From positions 1 to 64,000 of the forward strand of contig NZ_JAAOIW010000024.1 in assembly GCF_011440305.1 (NCBI RefSeq): a DNA stretch of 64,000 bases, given 5' to 3'. The stretch comes from Paenibacillus agricola (GTDB taxonomy: Bacteria; Bacillota; Bacilli; Paenibacillales; NBRC-103111). Position numbers and translations under genes: made by a program. The notes under the pieces were generated by a model. That model saw only the letters and a program-made list of their open reading frames with translations. It ran no database searches and was not told the DNA's origin. This document shows positions 36,438 to 45,244 of the stretch, one piece after another. Each line of letters begins with the position of its first letter. Position 1 is the first letter of the stretch.

Positions 36438-37733
36438 ATGGATACGACAACAGCAATCATTATTTTATGTGCCAGTTTTACACTGTTTGTTTTGCTGCGG
36501 TTTCCGATTTCATTGACGCTCGCAGGCTCCTCGATTATTACTTTGTTATACTTGAAAGTACCGCTTGCCGCGATAGGCCAAACGATGATCCAGGGCATGA
36601 ATTCCTTCACGCTGCTTACGATCCCATTCTTTATTCTGGCCGGACAGATTATGGGCCAAGGAAAGATGGCGCTTCGCATGGTGAATTTGGCGCAGCTTCT
36701 CGTAGGCGGCGTTCGCGGCGGACTGGCAATGGTAAACAGCGTGGCCTGCATGTTTTTCGGCAATATCTCGGGCTCAGCCGTAGCGGATGTTTCATCCATT
36801 GGCTCCGTCATGATTCCTATGATGAAGAAAAAGGGCTACGATACCGACTATGCGGTTGGCGTTACCGTCTCCTCCTCCATACAGGGAGTAGTTGTTCCAC
36901 CCAGTCACAATTTAGTGCTTTATTCCCTAGCGGCGGGTGGAGGCATTTCGATCACCAGCTTGTTTCTAGCGGGGATTGTACCAGGGTTACTGCTGTGCGT
37001 CACTCTAATGACTGTAAGTTATATCATTGCAGTGAAGCGAGGTTATCAGAAAGGGGAGCCTGTACTGAAAAAGGATATCCCCGGAATCCTTAGGGATGGC
37101 TTGCTTTCGATGATGTCGGCCGTTATTATCCTTGGTGGAATTTTTACGGGTTGGTTCACGGCTACAGAATCCGGTGCGATCGCGTGCCTGTACGCTTTTA
37201 TTTTAACATTTTTTGTTTACAAGGATATTCCTCTTTCAAGAATGTGGCTGATATTGCAGAGAACCTTCCGTACCGTTGCGATGGTCCTGTTTCTAATAGC
37301 CGCCTCCGCATCGTTTGGCTGGGTGCTTGCTTTTCTTAAAGTTCCCGGTATGATGACCGATTGGATGCTTAGTGTTTCAGATAACCCCATTATCATTCTA
37401 TTGATTATTAACGTACTTCTATTGGTCCTTGGCGCGCCGATGGACATGGCTCCTTTAATTATGATAATGACTCCGATCCTGCTGCCGGTTGTCACGGCGA
37501 TTGGAATGGATCCTGTACATTTTGGAATCATAATGATGCTTAACACCGGCATAGGGCTGTTGACGCCACCGGTAGGCACGGTTTTATTTGTTGGCTGCTC
37601 ATTAGGAAACATCTCTATCGATCAAGGCACGAAGGCTATGATGCCTTTCTTTTATGCAATGTGCGTCATATTGATGGTTCTTACTTATGTTCCTGGGCTT
37701 GTGATGTGGTTGCCCAATTTATTTGCTAAATAA
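36438..37733 (+). CDS. TRAP transporter large permease (DctM type)
   Basis: 431 residues with about twelve membrane helices; family blocks include IPFFILAGQIMGQG, NISGSAVADVSSIGSVMIP and TPPVGTVLFVGCS. It begins two bases after the dctQ stop with GAAGGGGGT upstream. It catalyses uptake of carboxylate or sugar-acid ligands delivered by the DctP protein. Confidence 0.94.
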   Translation: MDTTTAIIILCASFTLFVLLRFPISLTLAGSSIITLLYLKVPLAAIGQTMIQGMNSFTLLTIPFFILAGQIMGQGKMALRMVNLAQLLVGGVRGGLAMVNSVACMFFGNISGSAVADVSSIGSVMIPMMKKKGYDTDYAVGVTVSSSIQGVVVPPSHNLVLYSLAAGGGISITSLFLAGIVPGLLLCVTLMTVSYIIAVKRGYQKGEPVLKKDIPGILRDGLLSMMSAVIILGGIFTGWFTATESGAIACLYAFILTFFVYKDIPLSRMWLILQRTFRTVAMVLFLIAASASFGWVLAFLKVPGMMTDWMLSVSDNPIIILLIINVLLLVLGAPMDMAPLIMIMTPILLPVVTAIGMDPVHFGIIMMLNTGIGLLTPPVGTVLFVGCSLGNISIDQGTKAMMPFFYAMCVILMVLTYVPGLVMWLPNLFAK

Positions 37734-37778
37734 GCGTAACAAAGCAACAATACAAAATTCGAACAAGGAGTGATTGAA

Positions 37779-38819
37779 TTGGAAAAAAGGACGAAAATTG
37801 TTAAAACTATGCTTGCTAGTTTTCTTATGGTCAGTGTAGCGTTGACTGGCTGCTCTGCAAACAAAGCATCGGATAATACGCCAGAAACAGATGCTGGGAT
37901 GAAAGCGGAAGGCCCTAAGCTCACATTGCGCTTGGCGGATACGCTTGCCGTGGATCATCCGATTGTAGCTGCCGACAAAAAATTTGCCGAGATGGTAAGT
38001 GAGCGTACGAATGGACGGATTAAAATCGAAGTGTTCGCAAACTCCCAATTGGGAGAAGAGAAAACTACGATTGAACAAGTTCAGCTTGGAGCCCTCGATT
38101 TTGTTCGTACGGGAGCCGGGGCATTGGCTGGCTTCAGCAAGAAATTTGAAGTGTTTAGTTTGCCCTATATTTTCGAATCTGAGGAGCATCAATTTAAATT
38201 TCTCGAGAGCGCAATCGGAACCAAGATGTTAGACGGTTTGGAGTCATCCCGAATGAAAGGCCTTGCCTATTACTCTGCAGGCGCCAGAAGCTTTTATTCA
38301 CGTAAGCCGCTCACGGGCATTGCTGATTTAAAAGGGCAAAAAATTCGTGTCATCCAGAACAAGGTGAATGTGGATTTAATTGATGCTCTGGGAGCTAATG
38401 CAACACCAATGGCATTTGGGGAAGTGTTCAGCGCTTTGCAAACGGGTGTTATTGATGCCGCTGAAAATAGCTTTGCTAACCTATATACGTCGAACCATCA
38501 GCAGCAAGCAAAGAATCTAATTATAGATCAACATCAACGCGTGCCTGAAGTGCTGATCATCAGTAAAACCACTTGGGATAAACTGCCTGAAGAGGATCGC
38601 AAAATAGTAAAGCAAGCCGCTCTTGATTCTGTGAAGATAGAAAGAGAACTATTTGATAAGTTCGAAAAAGATGCGGAAGCGAAAATTAGAGCAGCCGGCG
38701 TAACCGTGACGGAAGTGAAGGACCTTAAACCATGGCAGGATGCTGTAAAGCCTGTTATTGACAAATACCGTAAAGAGTTCCAGGAAGAGCTTGATGCGAT
38801 CGAAAAAGCGAAGAAATAA
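37779..38819 (+). CDS. TRAP transporter substrate-binding lipoprotein (DctP type)
   Basis: 346 residues from TTG 37779 (AAGGAG eight bases upstream). Signal with lipobox ALTGC (Cys25), then a DctP fold with the conserved ligand-carboxylate region (DLKGQKIRVIQNKVN, LQTGVIDAAENSFANL). In DctP proteins an Arg in this area (KIRV) binds the ligand carboxylate, so an organic acid or sugar acid is likely. A terminator follows. Confidence 0.92.
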   Translation: MEKRTKIVKTMLASFLMVSVALTGCSANKASDNTPETDAGMKAEGPKLTLRLADTLAVDHPIVAADKKFAEMVSERTNGRIKIEVFANSQLGEEKTTIEQVQLGALDFVRTGAGALAGFSKKFEVFSLPYIFESEEHQFKFLESAIGTKMLDGLESSRMKGLAYYSAGARSFYSRKPLTGIADLKGQKIRVIQNKVNVDLIDALGANATPMAFGEVFSALQTGVIDAAENSFANLYTSNHQQQAKNLIIDQHQRVPEVLIISKTTWDKLPEEDRKIVKQAALDSVKIERELFDKFEKDAEAKIRAAGVTVTEVKDLKPWQDAVKPVIDKYRKEFQEELDAIEKAKK

Positions 38820-38830
38820 CGAAATTAAAT

Positions 38831-38874
38831 AAAAAAAGTAATCCATCAACTGAACGGGATGGATTACTTTTTTT
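38831..38874 (+). terminator. Rho-independent terminator after the TRAP genes
   Basis: AAAAAAAGTAATCCATC pairs with GATGGATTACTTTTTTT; loop of 10 bases; symmetrical A and T tracts. Confidence 0.9.
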
Positions 38875-38892
38875 AAGATAGGAGTTAAAAGC

Positions 38893-39867
38893 ATGATGAA
38901 ATATAGACGATTAGGCACAAGCGGATTGAAAGTAAGCGAGATCGGATTAGGAAGCTGGTTTTATGGAACCGGGTCCGAAAGCCAGAGTGCGGTCGAATGT
39001 ATCCGCAAGGCCTATGAGCTCGGAATCAACTTTTTCGATAACGCGAATTTATATAAAGGCGGAGCCGCTGAAGTGGTACTTGGGCAAACCTTGAAGGATT
39101 TTCCGAGAGCCAGTTATGTACTGGCAACAAAAGTGTATTTTCCGATGGGGAGCGGGCCGAATGACAGAGGGCTTTCCAGAAAACATATTATCGAGCAGTG
39201 CGAAGCAAGTCTTCAGAGACTGAATGTGGACTATATCGACTTGTACCAGTGCCATAAATATGATTCCGAAACACCTTTGGAAGAAACGTTACGAGCTATG
39301 GACGACCTCATTTCCCAAGGGAAGGTGCTGTACGCCGGTGTCAGTGAATGGAGCGCGGCACAAATCATCGATGCGGTTCACCTGGCGAAGCAACTGAACC
39401 TCCGCCCGCTCATTTCCAACCAGCCGATCTATAATATGCTCGTACGTTATATCGAGAAAGAAGTGCTCCCCGTCTGCGAACGTCAAGGGCTGGGCCAGGT
39501 CGTGTTTTCCCCGCTGGCGCAAGGCATCCTCACAGGCAAATACCGGGCGGGTCAGGTGATCCCGGCCGATAGCCGCGCAGCCAATGATAGCACAAACAAA
39601 TTTATTGCAAGCTACTTGAAAGATGGAGTGCTTTACTGTGTCGAAAGACTCGAGAAGGTGGCTCAGGGGATGGGTGTTCAGCTCCCGGAGATGGCGCTTG
39701 CCTGGGTCTTGAGGCAGCCGGGCGTCAGTTCAGCGATTATCGGAGCCAGCCGTCCATCGCAAATTGAGAACAACGTAAAAGCGTTGGAGATCGAATTGAC
39801 CCCTGATTTGCTGCGGGAAATTGAGGACATTTTAATAGAAATCGACGGATTTGCTCCTGCTTGGTAG
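38893..39867 (+). CDS. Aldo/keto reductase
   Basis: 324-residue AKR of the voltage-gated potassium channel beta/YghZ-like group: Asp/Tyr of the tetrad in FFDNANLYKG, Lys in ATKVYFP, His in YQCHKYD, and a C-terminal NADPH loop (IIGASRPSQIENN). TAGGAG precedes ATG 38893. It follows the TRAP terminator and is probably transcribed with the epimerase gene next to it. Confidence 0.92.
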   Translation: MMKYRRLGTSGLKVSEIGLGSWFYGTGSESQSAVECIRKAYELGINFFDNANLYKGGAAEVVLGQTLKDFPRASYVLATKVYFPMGSGPNDRGLSRKHIIEQCEASLQRLNVDYIDLYQCHKYDSETPLEETLRAMDDLISQGKVLYAGVSEWSAAQIIDAVHLAKQLNLRPLISNQPIYNMLVRYIEKEVLPVCERQGLGQVVFSPLAQGILTGKYRAGQVIPADSRAANDSTNKFIASYLKDGVLYCVERLEKVAQGMGVQLPEMALAWVLRQPGVSSAIIGASRPSQIENNVKALEIELTPDLLREIEDILIEIDGFAPAW

Positions 39868-39907
39868 GTAGGAAGAATGGCGCTGCTTTGCGCTAGGAGG
39901 TGACAGG

Positions 39908-40906
39908 GTGGCAGAGGTATACCAAGGTTTATTTCATGGCGAAAAGGCTTTTTGGTTGGAAACTGACCAATATCAAGCTGCCGTATTACCTGAAATAGGA
40001 GCCAATCTAATTGCGTTTCGCGATCGACGTAAAGGTTACAAGTTTTTGCGTGAGCCGTCGCTTGAAGACATGGAAGCGTTCAAGGAAAAGCCGAGAAACC
40101 ACGGCATTCCTGTATTGTTTCCACCTAATCGTTTCGAAGACGGCAGATTTTCCTTCAACGGCAAGAAATATTCTTTTCCCATTAACGAAGAAAAGACAGG
40201 CAATCACATACACGGCTTCTTTTATAATCGGGCTTGGGAAGTGCTTGAATACGGTAAGAATGAGGATGAAAGCTTTATTGTTTTGCATCAAGATGTGAAT
40301 GAAAAGCACGGGGTGTTTTCTTATTTCCCACATACCTTCAAATTCAAAATTAAATATACACTCTCGGCACAAGGACTATCCCAGAAGGTGGAGATTCAGA
40401 ACTGCGGGGACGATCCTATGCCTTGTATGCTGGCTTTTCATACTGCACTCAATGCGCCGTTTTCGCCGAATTCCACTATTGAGGACTGCCTTTGTAAAAT
40501 TACCATCGGGGAGAGGTGGGAGTTGGACGCGCGCATGCTGCCGACCGGTCGTAAACAGCCGTTGGGAGAGCGTGAGCTGTCGATGAAACACGGGTTCGTC
40601 TCCCCCTTTTCCGAACCCATGGACAATCATTATACCGCCTTGCCGCAAAACGGGAAAAACTATATCGAGCTTATCGACACGCGTGAGAAAGTACGCTTGA
40701 TCTATGATGTGGGAACCCGGTATAAGCAGTGGATGATATGGAACAATAAGGCGGCGGGCGGCTATTTCTGCCCAGAACCCCAAATCAATTTGGTCAATGC
40801 CCCTAATGTCAACCTGCCCGATGAAAGCAAAGGCTTGATTGCATTGGAGCCCGGACATATGTGGACGGAAACAAGCCGTTTCTACGTTGAGGATTATAAT
40901 GAATGA
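39908..40906 (+). CDS. Aldose 1-epimerase-like protein
   Basis: 332 residues of the galactose mutarotase fold. Candidate catalytic His in HIHGFFYNRAW and LAFHTALNAPF, and Glu in CPEPQINLVNAPN. AGGAGGTG precedes GTG 39908. It interconverts anomers of an aldose; pairing with an aldo/keto reductase suggests handling of a free sugar. Confidence 0.88.
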   Translation: MAEVYQGLFHGEKAFWLETDQYQAAVLPEIGANLIAFRDRRKGYKFLREPSLEDMEAFKEKPRNHGIPVLFPPNRFEDGRFSFNGKKYSFPINEEKTGNHIHGFFYNRAWEVLEYGKNEDESFIVLHQDVNEKHGVFSYFPHTFKFKIKYTLSAQGLSQKVEIQNCGDDPMPCMLAFHTALNAPFSPNSTIEDCLCKITIGERWELDARMLPTGRKQPLGERELSMKHGFVSPFSEPMDNHYTALPQNGKNYIELIDTREKVRLIYDVGTRYKQWMIWNNKAAGGYFCPEPQINLVNAPNVNLPDESKGLIALEPGHMWTETSRFYVEDYNE

Positions 40907-40939
40907 TAGATACTAGCCAAAGAGGAGGTTCATATAATC

Positions 40940-41182
40940 ATGGACGTACACACATACAAGCGATGGCAACGGGTATGGACTTGGTGGAAAGAGACGGCAG
41001 CGTTCAAGCTGGAGCCCAACTGGTACACGAGTATGGCGGATGCGCCTAAGGATGCGGCGGACGGTACGAGAATCAGTGTAGTGGATGAAGTACGGACGGA
41101 TTATGAAAGGCGTCGAGGCGAATGGGACAAGGTACAGGAGATTACAGAGGAGGATTGCAAGCGAATATATGGGGAGTGCTGA
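40940..41182 (+). CDS. Small hypothetical protein (80 aa)
   Basis: An 80-residue, Trp-rich (five Trp in the first half), acidic/basic cytoplasmic peptide behind a very good AGAGGAGG site, 33 bases after the epimerase gene. No signal peptide or membrane helix. Not recognised. Operon position and ribosome binding site make it a likely real gene. Confidence 0.6.
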   Translation: MDVHTYKRWQRVWTWWKETAAFKLEPNWYTSMADAPKDAADGTRISVVDEVRTDYERRRGEWDKVQEITEEDCKRIYGEC

Positions 41183-41452
41183 TCATGGGTTAGGTCACAT
41201 GGGATAAGCTTCTTGAAGCTGAATCGCTGCATCATACAGCAGGTAGCGCTTAATACTGTTAGTAATGATGGATTGTTATACAAGCGCCGCTTCCGAAGAG
41301 TCTGTCGATCTTCAAAGCTACAGCGGAATAAAGTGGACGTATCAGGCCAAGCGTTTGCCGATAGATAACACGATTTGAATGCCCAGACCTAAATAAGGAC
41401 CCGAAACAGCGACAGCGGCGGATTTATAACGATATTAGAATTTGTAAATGTT

Positions 41453-41477
41453 TGGAGCCACAGGAGTGGCTCCATTT
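41453..41477 (+). terminator. Rho-independent terminator
   Basis: TGGAGCCAC/GTGGCTCCA stem, loop AGGA, then TTT. Confidence 0.7.
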
Positions 41478-41606
41478 CTGCTATTCAGAGGAGGTTAAGC
41501 CATTGTTAGTGCTCCGCTGGTGGATAGCCCAAATCGACCTTGAAGTCCAACCTTCCCCATACTTCTATTTTAATAGATTTGGGAGTTTACACAATGTATT
41601 TTACAG

Positions 41607-41762
41607 AATCCCGCTTTCTTTGGCTATAAAACACATCTTGCGATGAATGAAAAACGTATCATTACAGCAGTTATCATTACAACAGGTGAAAAAAGTGATG
41701 GGAAGAAGCAACTTCAAACCTTGATACAAAAAAGCCGTGAAAGCGGCAAGGCCTTAGAGTGA
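41607..41762 (+). pseudogene. IS1182-type transposase fragment
   Basis: The frame reads NPAFFGYKTHLAMN, then IITAVIITTGEKSDGKKQLQTLI, matching the region just before the second catalytic Asp of IS1182-group transposases. It ends in TGA before the catalytic DTAYS-like motif. No start, no remainder and no terminal repeats are visible nearby. Confidence 0.72.
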
Positions 41763-41873
41763 TATTCTATGACTTGCCATAGCTTGTACCGCTAGGACCC
41801 TTGAACGACTAGCAAATGTTGGCCGAAGACACTACTCTTAAGCGCGTGATCTATGCTTTGCTTTTACAACTGA

Positions 41874-42332
41874 TTAGCTCAGTCCTGCTTTAGTCAATCC
41901 AAACGCCGCGTCAGCTGAACCCGGTACAGTCTTGAAGGCGACGTTTATGCGGTTCCAAGCATTGATCGCCATGATCGAGAAGGTCAGGTCCGAAATTTCT
42001 TTTTCAGACAACTGCCCGCGAACACGGTCATAAAGTTCGTCAGGTACGCCTTGCTCAGGCAGTTTGGTCAGGACCTCGGTCCATGCCAGTGCGGCCCGTT
42101 CGCGTGGAATAAACAGAGTGGATTCCCGCCAAATCGAGATGTGGTAGAGGCGAAGCTCGCTCTCACCATGGATTTTGGCCTCCTTAACGTGCATGTCCAA
42201 GCAGAATCCGCACCCATTGATTTGTGAATCCCTGATGTGAACGAGATCGCGGATCTTCTGTTCAATTGTGTTATCCTTTTCGGCGTTGCTCAAATCCATT
42301 AACTTCTTGAAAAATTCTGGTGATTGTTGCAT
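41874..42332 (-). CDS. AhpD-like carboxymuconolactone decarboxylase-family protein
   Basis: 152 residues with the redox motif Cys41-x2-Cys44 and His48 (NGCGFCLDMHVKEA), as in AhpD-type peroxidase partners. Typical length for the single-domain group. It probably reduces alkyl hydroperoxides or serves as their reductant. It lies alone among relics; no clear ribosome binding site is seen before ATG 42332. Confidence 0.85.
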   Translation of the reverse strand: MQQSPEFFKKLMDLSNAEKDNTIEQKIRDLVHIRDSQINGCGFCLDMHVKEAKIHGESELRLYHISIWRESTLFIPRERAALAWTEVLTKLPEQGVPDELYDRVRGQLSEKEISDLTFSIMAINAWNRINVAFKTVPGSADAAFGLTKAGLS

Positions 42333-42456
42333 GTAATTTACACACGTTTCATTTTCAAATTTAATGTTATCAACTTACTATCAGGGATCATCTTCGTCAT
42401 AAGGATATACATGATATGAACTAATGATGGCATCGCGGTCGAATACGTCCGCATCG

Positions 42457-42771
42457 TCACGAAGATGTTATTGTCGAGTCGTTTGTGGACGATTCGTGAG
42501 CACGAAATTGTGTTATTGCTTTTACCGTTTTCTTTTCCAGCGATAGAATCAGATCCCTCAATATACGCTTGGCCACAGTAGGGGATTCCGGAACAGCCCC
42601 CATACCTACATACTGACAGGGTCCCCGACTACACATCCCGATGATGATAGTCGCTTTTTTTGTCAGTGGCAATCGACCATATTGGAATTCCAACGGTCCT
42701 TCCTTTAATTCGACGTAACCCAGAGTCTCAACAACACCTACCAGGCAAACCGGACAATTGCTAAAGCCCAT
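42457..42771 (-). CDS. Hypothetical 104-aa protein with two cysteine pairs
   Basis: Contains NCPVC near the start and MCSRGPC in the middle, suggesting a small zinc or redox site; no membrane helix. AAAGGGA lies about ten bases before ATG 42771. Family not recognised. Confidence 0.45.
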   Translation of the reverse strand: MGFSNCPVCLVGVVETLGYVELKEGPLEFQYGRLPLTKKATIIIGMCSRGPCQYVGMGAVPESPTVAKRILRDLILSLEKKTVKAITQFRAHESSTNDSTITSS

Positions 42772-42900
42772 GGTGTCTTCATCCCTTTCTGTTCTGTTTG
42801 TGCCAGCCCCGAAAATGAGAGTCTTTGATCAGAGAAAAAAACTCTATGTTTTTGTTTTGACTCTAATAAGACAATTGGCGATCTCATTGTGTGACATATT

Positions 42901-43410
42901 TTGTCTCCAACTCGATGCCGTAAAACTTATGAAGAGATTAGATCATATATTTCAAACTATGGCTTTGAAGGAGAAATCGTTAATCAAAAGATAGAATCTT
43001 TATCTGGTGGAGAAAAAAATATGCTTCAATTGGCTAAAGTTTCTGCCAGTAAAGCAAACGTATTGCTTCTTGATGAACCGACAAGTCATTTAGACACCTA
43101 TACACAAATAGCACTGGAGAAAGCCATTGAAGACTACAAAGGTGCGATTCTCATGATTTCTCATGATTTCTATTCTGTGGTAAATGGTATGGATTATGTT
43201 TTAATCATTGACGATAAGACGATTAGAAAAATGACTATACAAAAATTTAGAAAGATGATTTATGCTAGTCATTTTGATAGAGACTATTTGGAAACTGAAC
43301 AAAAGAAAAAATCAGTTGAAACGAAAATAGAATTGGCTTTAAAAGATACTAATTTTGAACTTGCAAAAGTATTGCTTGATGAGCTAGAAGAACTGATTAA
43401 GTTGCTTTAA
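42901..43410 (+). pseudogene. C-terminal fragment of an ABC-F ATPase
   Basis: About 169 residues holding the signature LSGGEKNMLQLAKVSA, Walker B LLLDEPTSHLD and switch His (MISHDF) of the second nucleotide-binding domain of an ABC-F ribosome-associated ATPase. The entire first domain and the Walker A of the second are absent, and a stop closes the frame at 42892. A+T-rich codon use differs from the sugar clusters. Remnant of an acquired gene. Confidence 0.8.
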
Positions 43411-43430
43411 ATCATAACCCTCTGATTGAA

Positions 43431-43679
43431 ATGATTACAAGAATCAATTTATTATACTGGGAATTACGGCTACGACGGATCGGCGACGGGAAAGATGTGT
43501 ATGCGTTATGTGATGGTAATGTTGCGTATCAGATTCATTTCATTGAAGCGATCCGCAGACAGTGGTTGGCTCCATTCACATAAGATCTTTTGGTGGAGTT
43601 AATCATACAGAACTATGATAATTTTGACTCTGAGACAAGATCGCTAGTACCTTTGAGAAAATTATATTGGCCTATTTGA
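43431..43679 (+). pseudogene. Unidentified frame split by a nonsense codon
   Basis: An ATG frame runs 50 codons (ending RRQWLAPFT), meets TAA at 43581-43583, then continues in the same frame for 31 sense codons (DLLVELIIQNYDN ... LRKLYWPI) to TGA. Composition looks protein-like across the stop, so a single stop mutation in an older gene is likely. Family unknown. Confidence 0.4.
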
Positions 43680-43870
43680 TGTTTATTTTTAGGATATGAG
43701 TGTTAATTCCTATATGATGGCCATGATCTTTACGAAGGTTTATATAGAAAGATTGCAGTAACGGGACGAGATATTCACTAATAAAAAATCATGGATTTGT
43801 TGATGGAAATAAGCGGATAGGTCAAAAAAAAAATTATATTAGTGTCGGAAGTTAAAATCATTGTTACATT

Positions 43871-43898
43871 AAAAGTCGCATAAGTCGCGGCTTTTTTT
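43871..43898 (+). terminator. Rho-independent terminator
   Basis: AAAAGTCGC/GCGGCTTTT stem (one G-T pair), 7-base loop, followed by further T. Confidence 0.75.
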
Positions 43899-43902
43899 AG
43901 TT

Positions 43903-43980
43903 ATGTAATAAGGTTCTTGTCATCAGTCGCTGTCAAGAACCTTATTACATTTCCGATAAGTGACAAGAACCTTATTACAT
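43903..43980. repeat. Three 20-bp repeats in inverted and direct order
   Basis: ATGTAATAAGGTTCTTGTCA (43903-43922) is the exact reverse complement of 43961-43980. A third copy at 43931-43950 has the same orientation as the last, with one mismatch. The layout resembles binding or crossover sites of a tyrosine recombinase; a recombinase N-terminal fragment lies 0.9 kb downstream. Confidence 0.75.
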
Positions 43981-44181
43981 TCCCGACGAGTTAACATAAT
44001 ATTTTTACGTAAACAATTGGCGCTGAGAATGCTAATGTTAAGCCTAAACTGAGGGCGTGAGAGTTGTCGACAACAAACATCAGATACAAATGCGCGTTCG
44101 CGATGCTATTGTCCGGTTGCTTGGAGCGAAACCCTATCAACAGAAGAGAGGGGATTGATCCGCCTGTGACTCCCAGAGAAA

Positions 44182-44401
44182 GTGAAGCCCTTATCTAAAG
44201 AGGATTTGGAAAAGTATGGGGGTAAATTTTCATCTCTGGAGACCGTGTTCAAAAGCCGACCTGTCAATTTCCAGTTCTCATATAGTAACGAAAAGGAAGG
44301 TTTCCTGGTAATCCGCCGAATAGGCGATCAATCTATGACGTTGTCGGACGAAGAGAAAGCCGCCCTTAAACAATCGATTTATGAGGCGGTCGGAGGTGGA
44401 T
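44182..44401 (+). pseudogene. Unidentified N-terminal protein fragment
   Basis: From GTG 44182 a protein-like frame (MKPLSKEDLEKYGGKF ... DQSMTLSDEEKAALKQSIYEAVGG) runs to about 44401. After this the sequence switches to DNA coding for a membrane protein on the other strand. The frame goes on to 44487 but no longer looks protein-like. Not recognised. Confidence 0.4.
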
Positions 44402-44409
44402 TTACTACT

Positions 44410-44748
44410 ATCCTTAACTTTAAATACAAGCTTTTGCGTTGCAGCGAACATAAGCGTTCCACCAAGTGCCAATCCCAGCAACATTAAAAGCAATGCTACT
44501 CCTGGACCTAGGACGTACTGATCGATTTGCCGATTAAAAATTTTGACTAATTCGAACGAGATATCAAAAATAACTAAAGAGCCGATGTAGAACACGAGAA
44601 TACCGGGAACAAATCGGCTAATAGCGATGTTCTGCTTGGTGAATTTTAATAAACCGAAAATAAGCGTAGCAGTAGCGATTGCATAGAAAATAAATAGTAA
44701 AAAATATCGCGATATCCTTGCTGCCTGAAGTGTAAAAGCTCTATCAAA
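44410..44748 (-). pseudogene. Membrane protein fragment
   Basis: On the minus strand an open frame without a start encodes three hydrophobic segments (for example YFLLFIFYAIATATLIFGLL, VPGILVFYIGSLVIF, and a Leu/Gly-rich helix GVALLLMLLGLALGG). It is truncated at both ends: a stop at 44749-44751 and the junction near 44402. Family unknown. Confidence 0.5.
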
Positions 44749-44751
44749 CTA

Positions 44752-44858
44752 TATGTAAGTCATCCTCCTTCAAACTAATCGTAGAAGTTTTTTAAACATT
44801 TTCAAATGGTAAAAGAACTCTATCGTGGTCGTCCTTTCTTCTTTAATTAATGAATATT
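44752..44858. other. Short gap in the degenerate zone
   Basis: A GGAGGATG on the minus strand near 44761-44768 may be the ribosome binding site of the decayed membrane protein gene. Nothing else is seen. Confidence 0.3.
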
Positions 44859-44951
44859 ATGACAAACCAACTTAGCATTGATGATCTGATCGATTCTTTC
44901 ACAATTTATCTTGAAATAAACAAAAATTATTCTAAGGCACTGTTGAAGTAA
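44859..44951 (+). pseudogene. Tyrosine recombinase N-terminal fragment
   Basis: A 30-codon frame beginning MTNQLSIDDLIDSF and including LEINKNYSKALLK matches the start of the core-binding domain of XerC/XerD-like integrases. A TAA ends it right after the conserved NYSKA motif. The catalytic domain is absent. Confidence 0.6.
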
Positions 44952-44960
44952 ATCATTTGA

Positions 44961-45144
44961 AACAGCAGAGAAAACGATTCAAGGCATTTAAACGATGCAT
45001 ATGATCAGGAAGGGGCAGGTCATATTGAAAAATTTGTCTGTCCCTAATACCGTGAATTCTTCCAAAAGTTATTCGGTTTGTTGGCATAAAAGTTTATTCC
45101 AAAATACAACTGGATTATGTTTATTCTTTTCTTGCACCACAACC
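44961..45144 (+). mobile_element. IS6-family 3' end relic
   Basis: It carries the transposase C-terminal motif MHMIRKGQV (from 44995) and ends in the 13-bp terminal repeat TTGCACCACAACC (45132-45144), identical to that of the miniature element at 2751-3060. The left end and catalytic core are lacking. Confidence 0.75.
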
Positions 45145-45244
45145 TCTATTTCTGATCCAAAGGAAAAAAGCAGGATGCTATGGCAACCTGCTTTTCCATC
45201 AAGCATTATGATCATTATAATGGAATTCTGAAAGGAACTATATA

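Larger units (their letters stand above)
41183..41873. other. Degenerate stretch with terminator and transposase relic
   Basis: No intact gene. It contains a terminator (41453-41477) and an IS1182-type transposase fragment (41607-41762). A frame at 41452-41646 crosses the terminator and is not supported. The rest shows short broken frames only. Confidence 0.6.
43680..44181. other. Stretch with terminator and repeated 20-mers, no gene
   Basis: Only short broken frames. It holds the terminator at 43871-43898 and the repeat cluster at 43903-43980. A 27-codon frame near 44070-44150 (KHQIQMRVRDAIVRLLGAKP) looks protein-like but has no family match. Confidence 0.5.

Noticed and set aside
40376-40858. 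Minus-strand 160-codon frame
   Set aside because: Antisense shadow of the aldose epimerase gene.
41452-41646. Plus-strand 64-codon frame
   Set aside because: It begins inside a terminator hairpin and overlaps the transposase relic in another frame.
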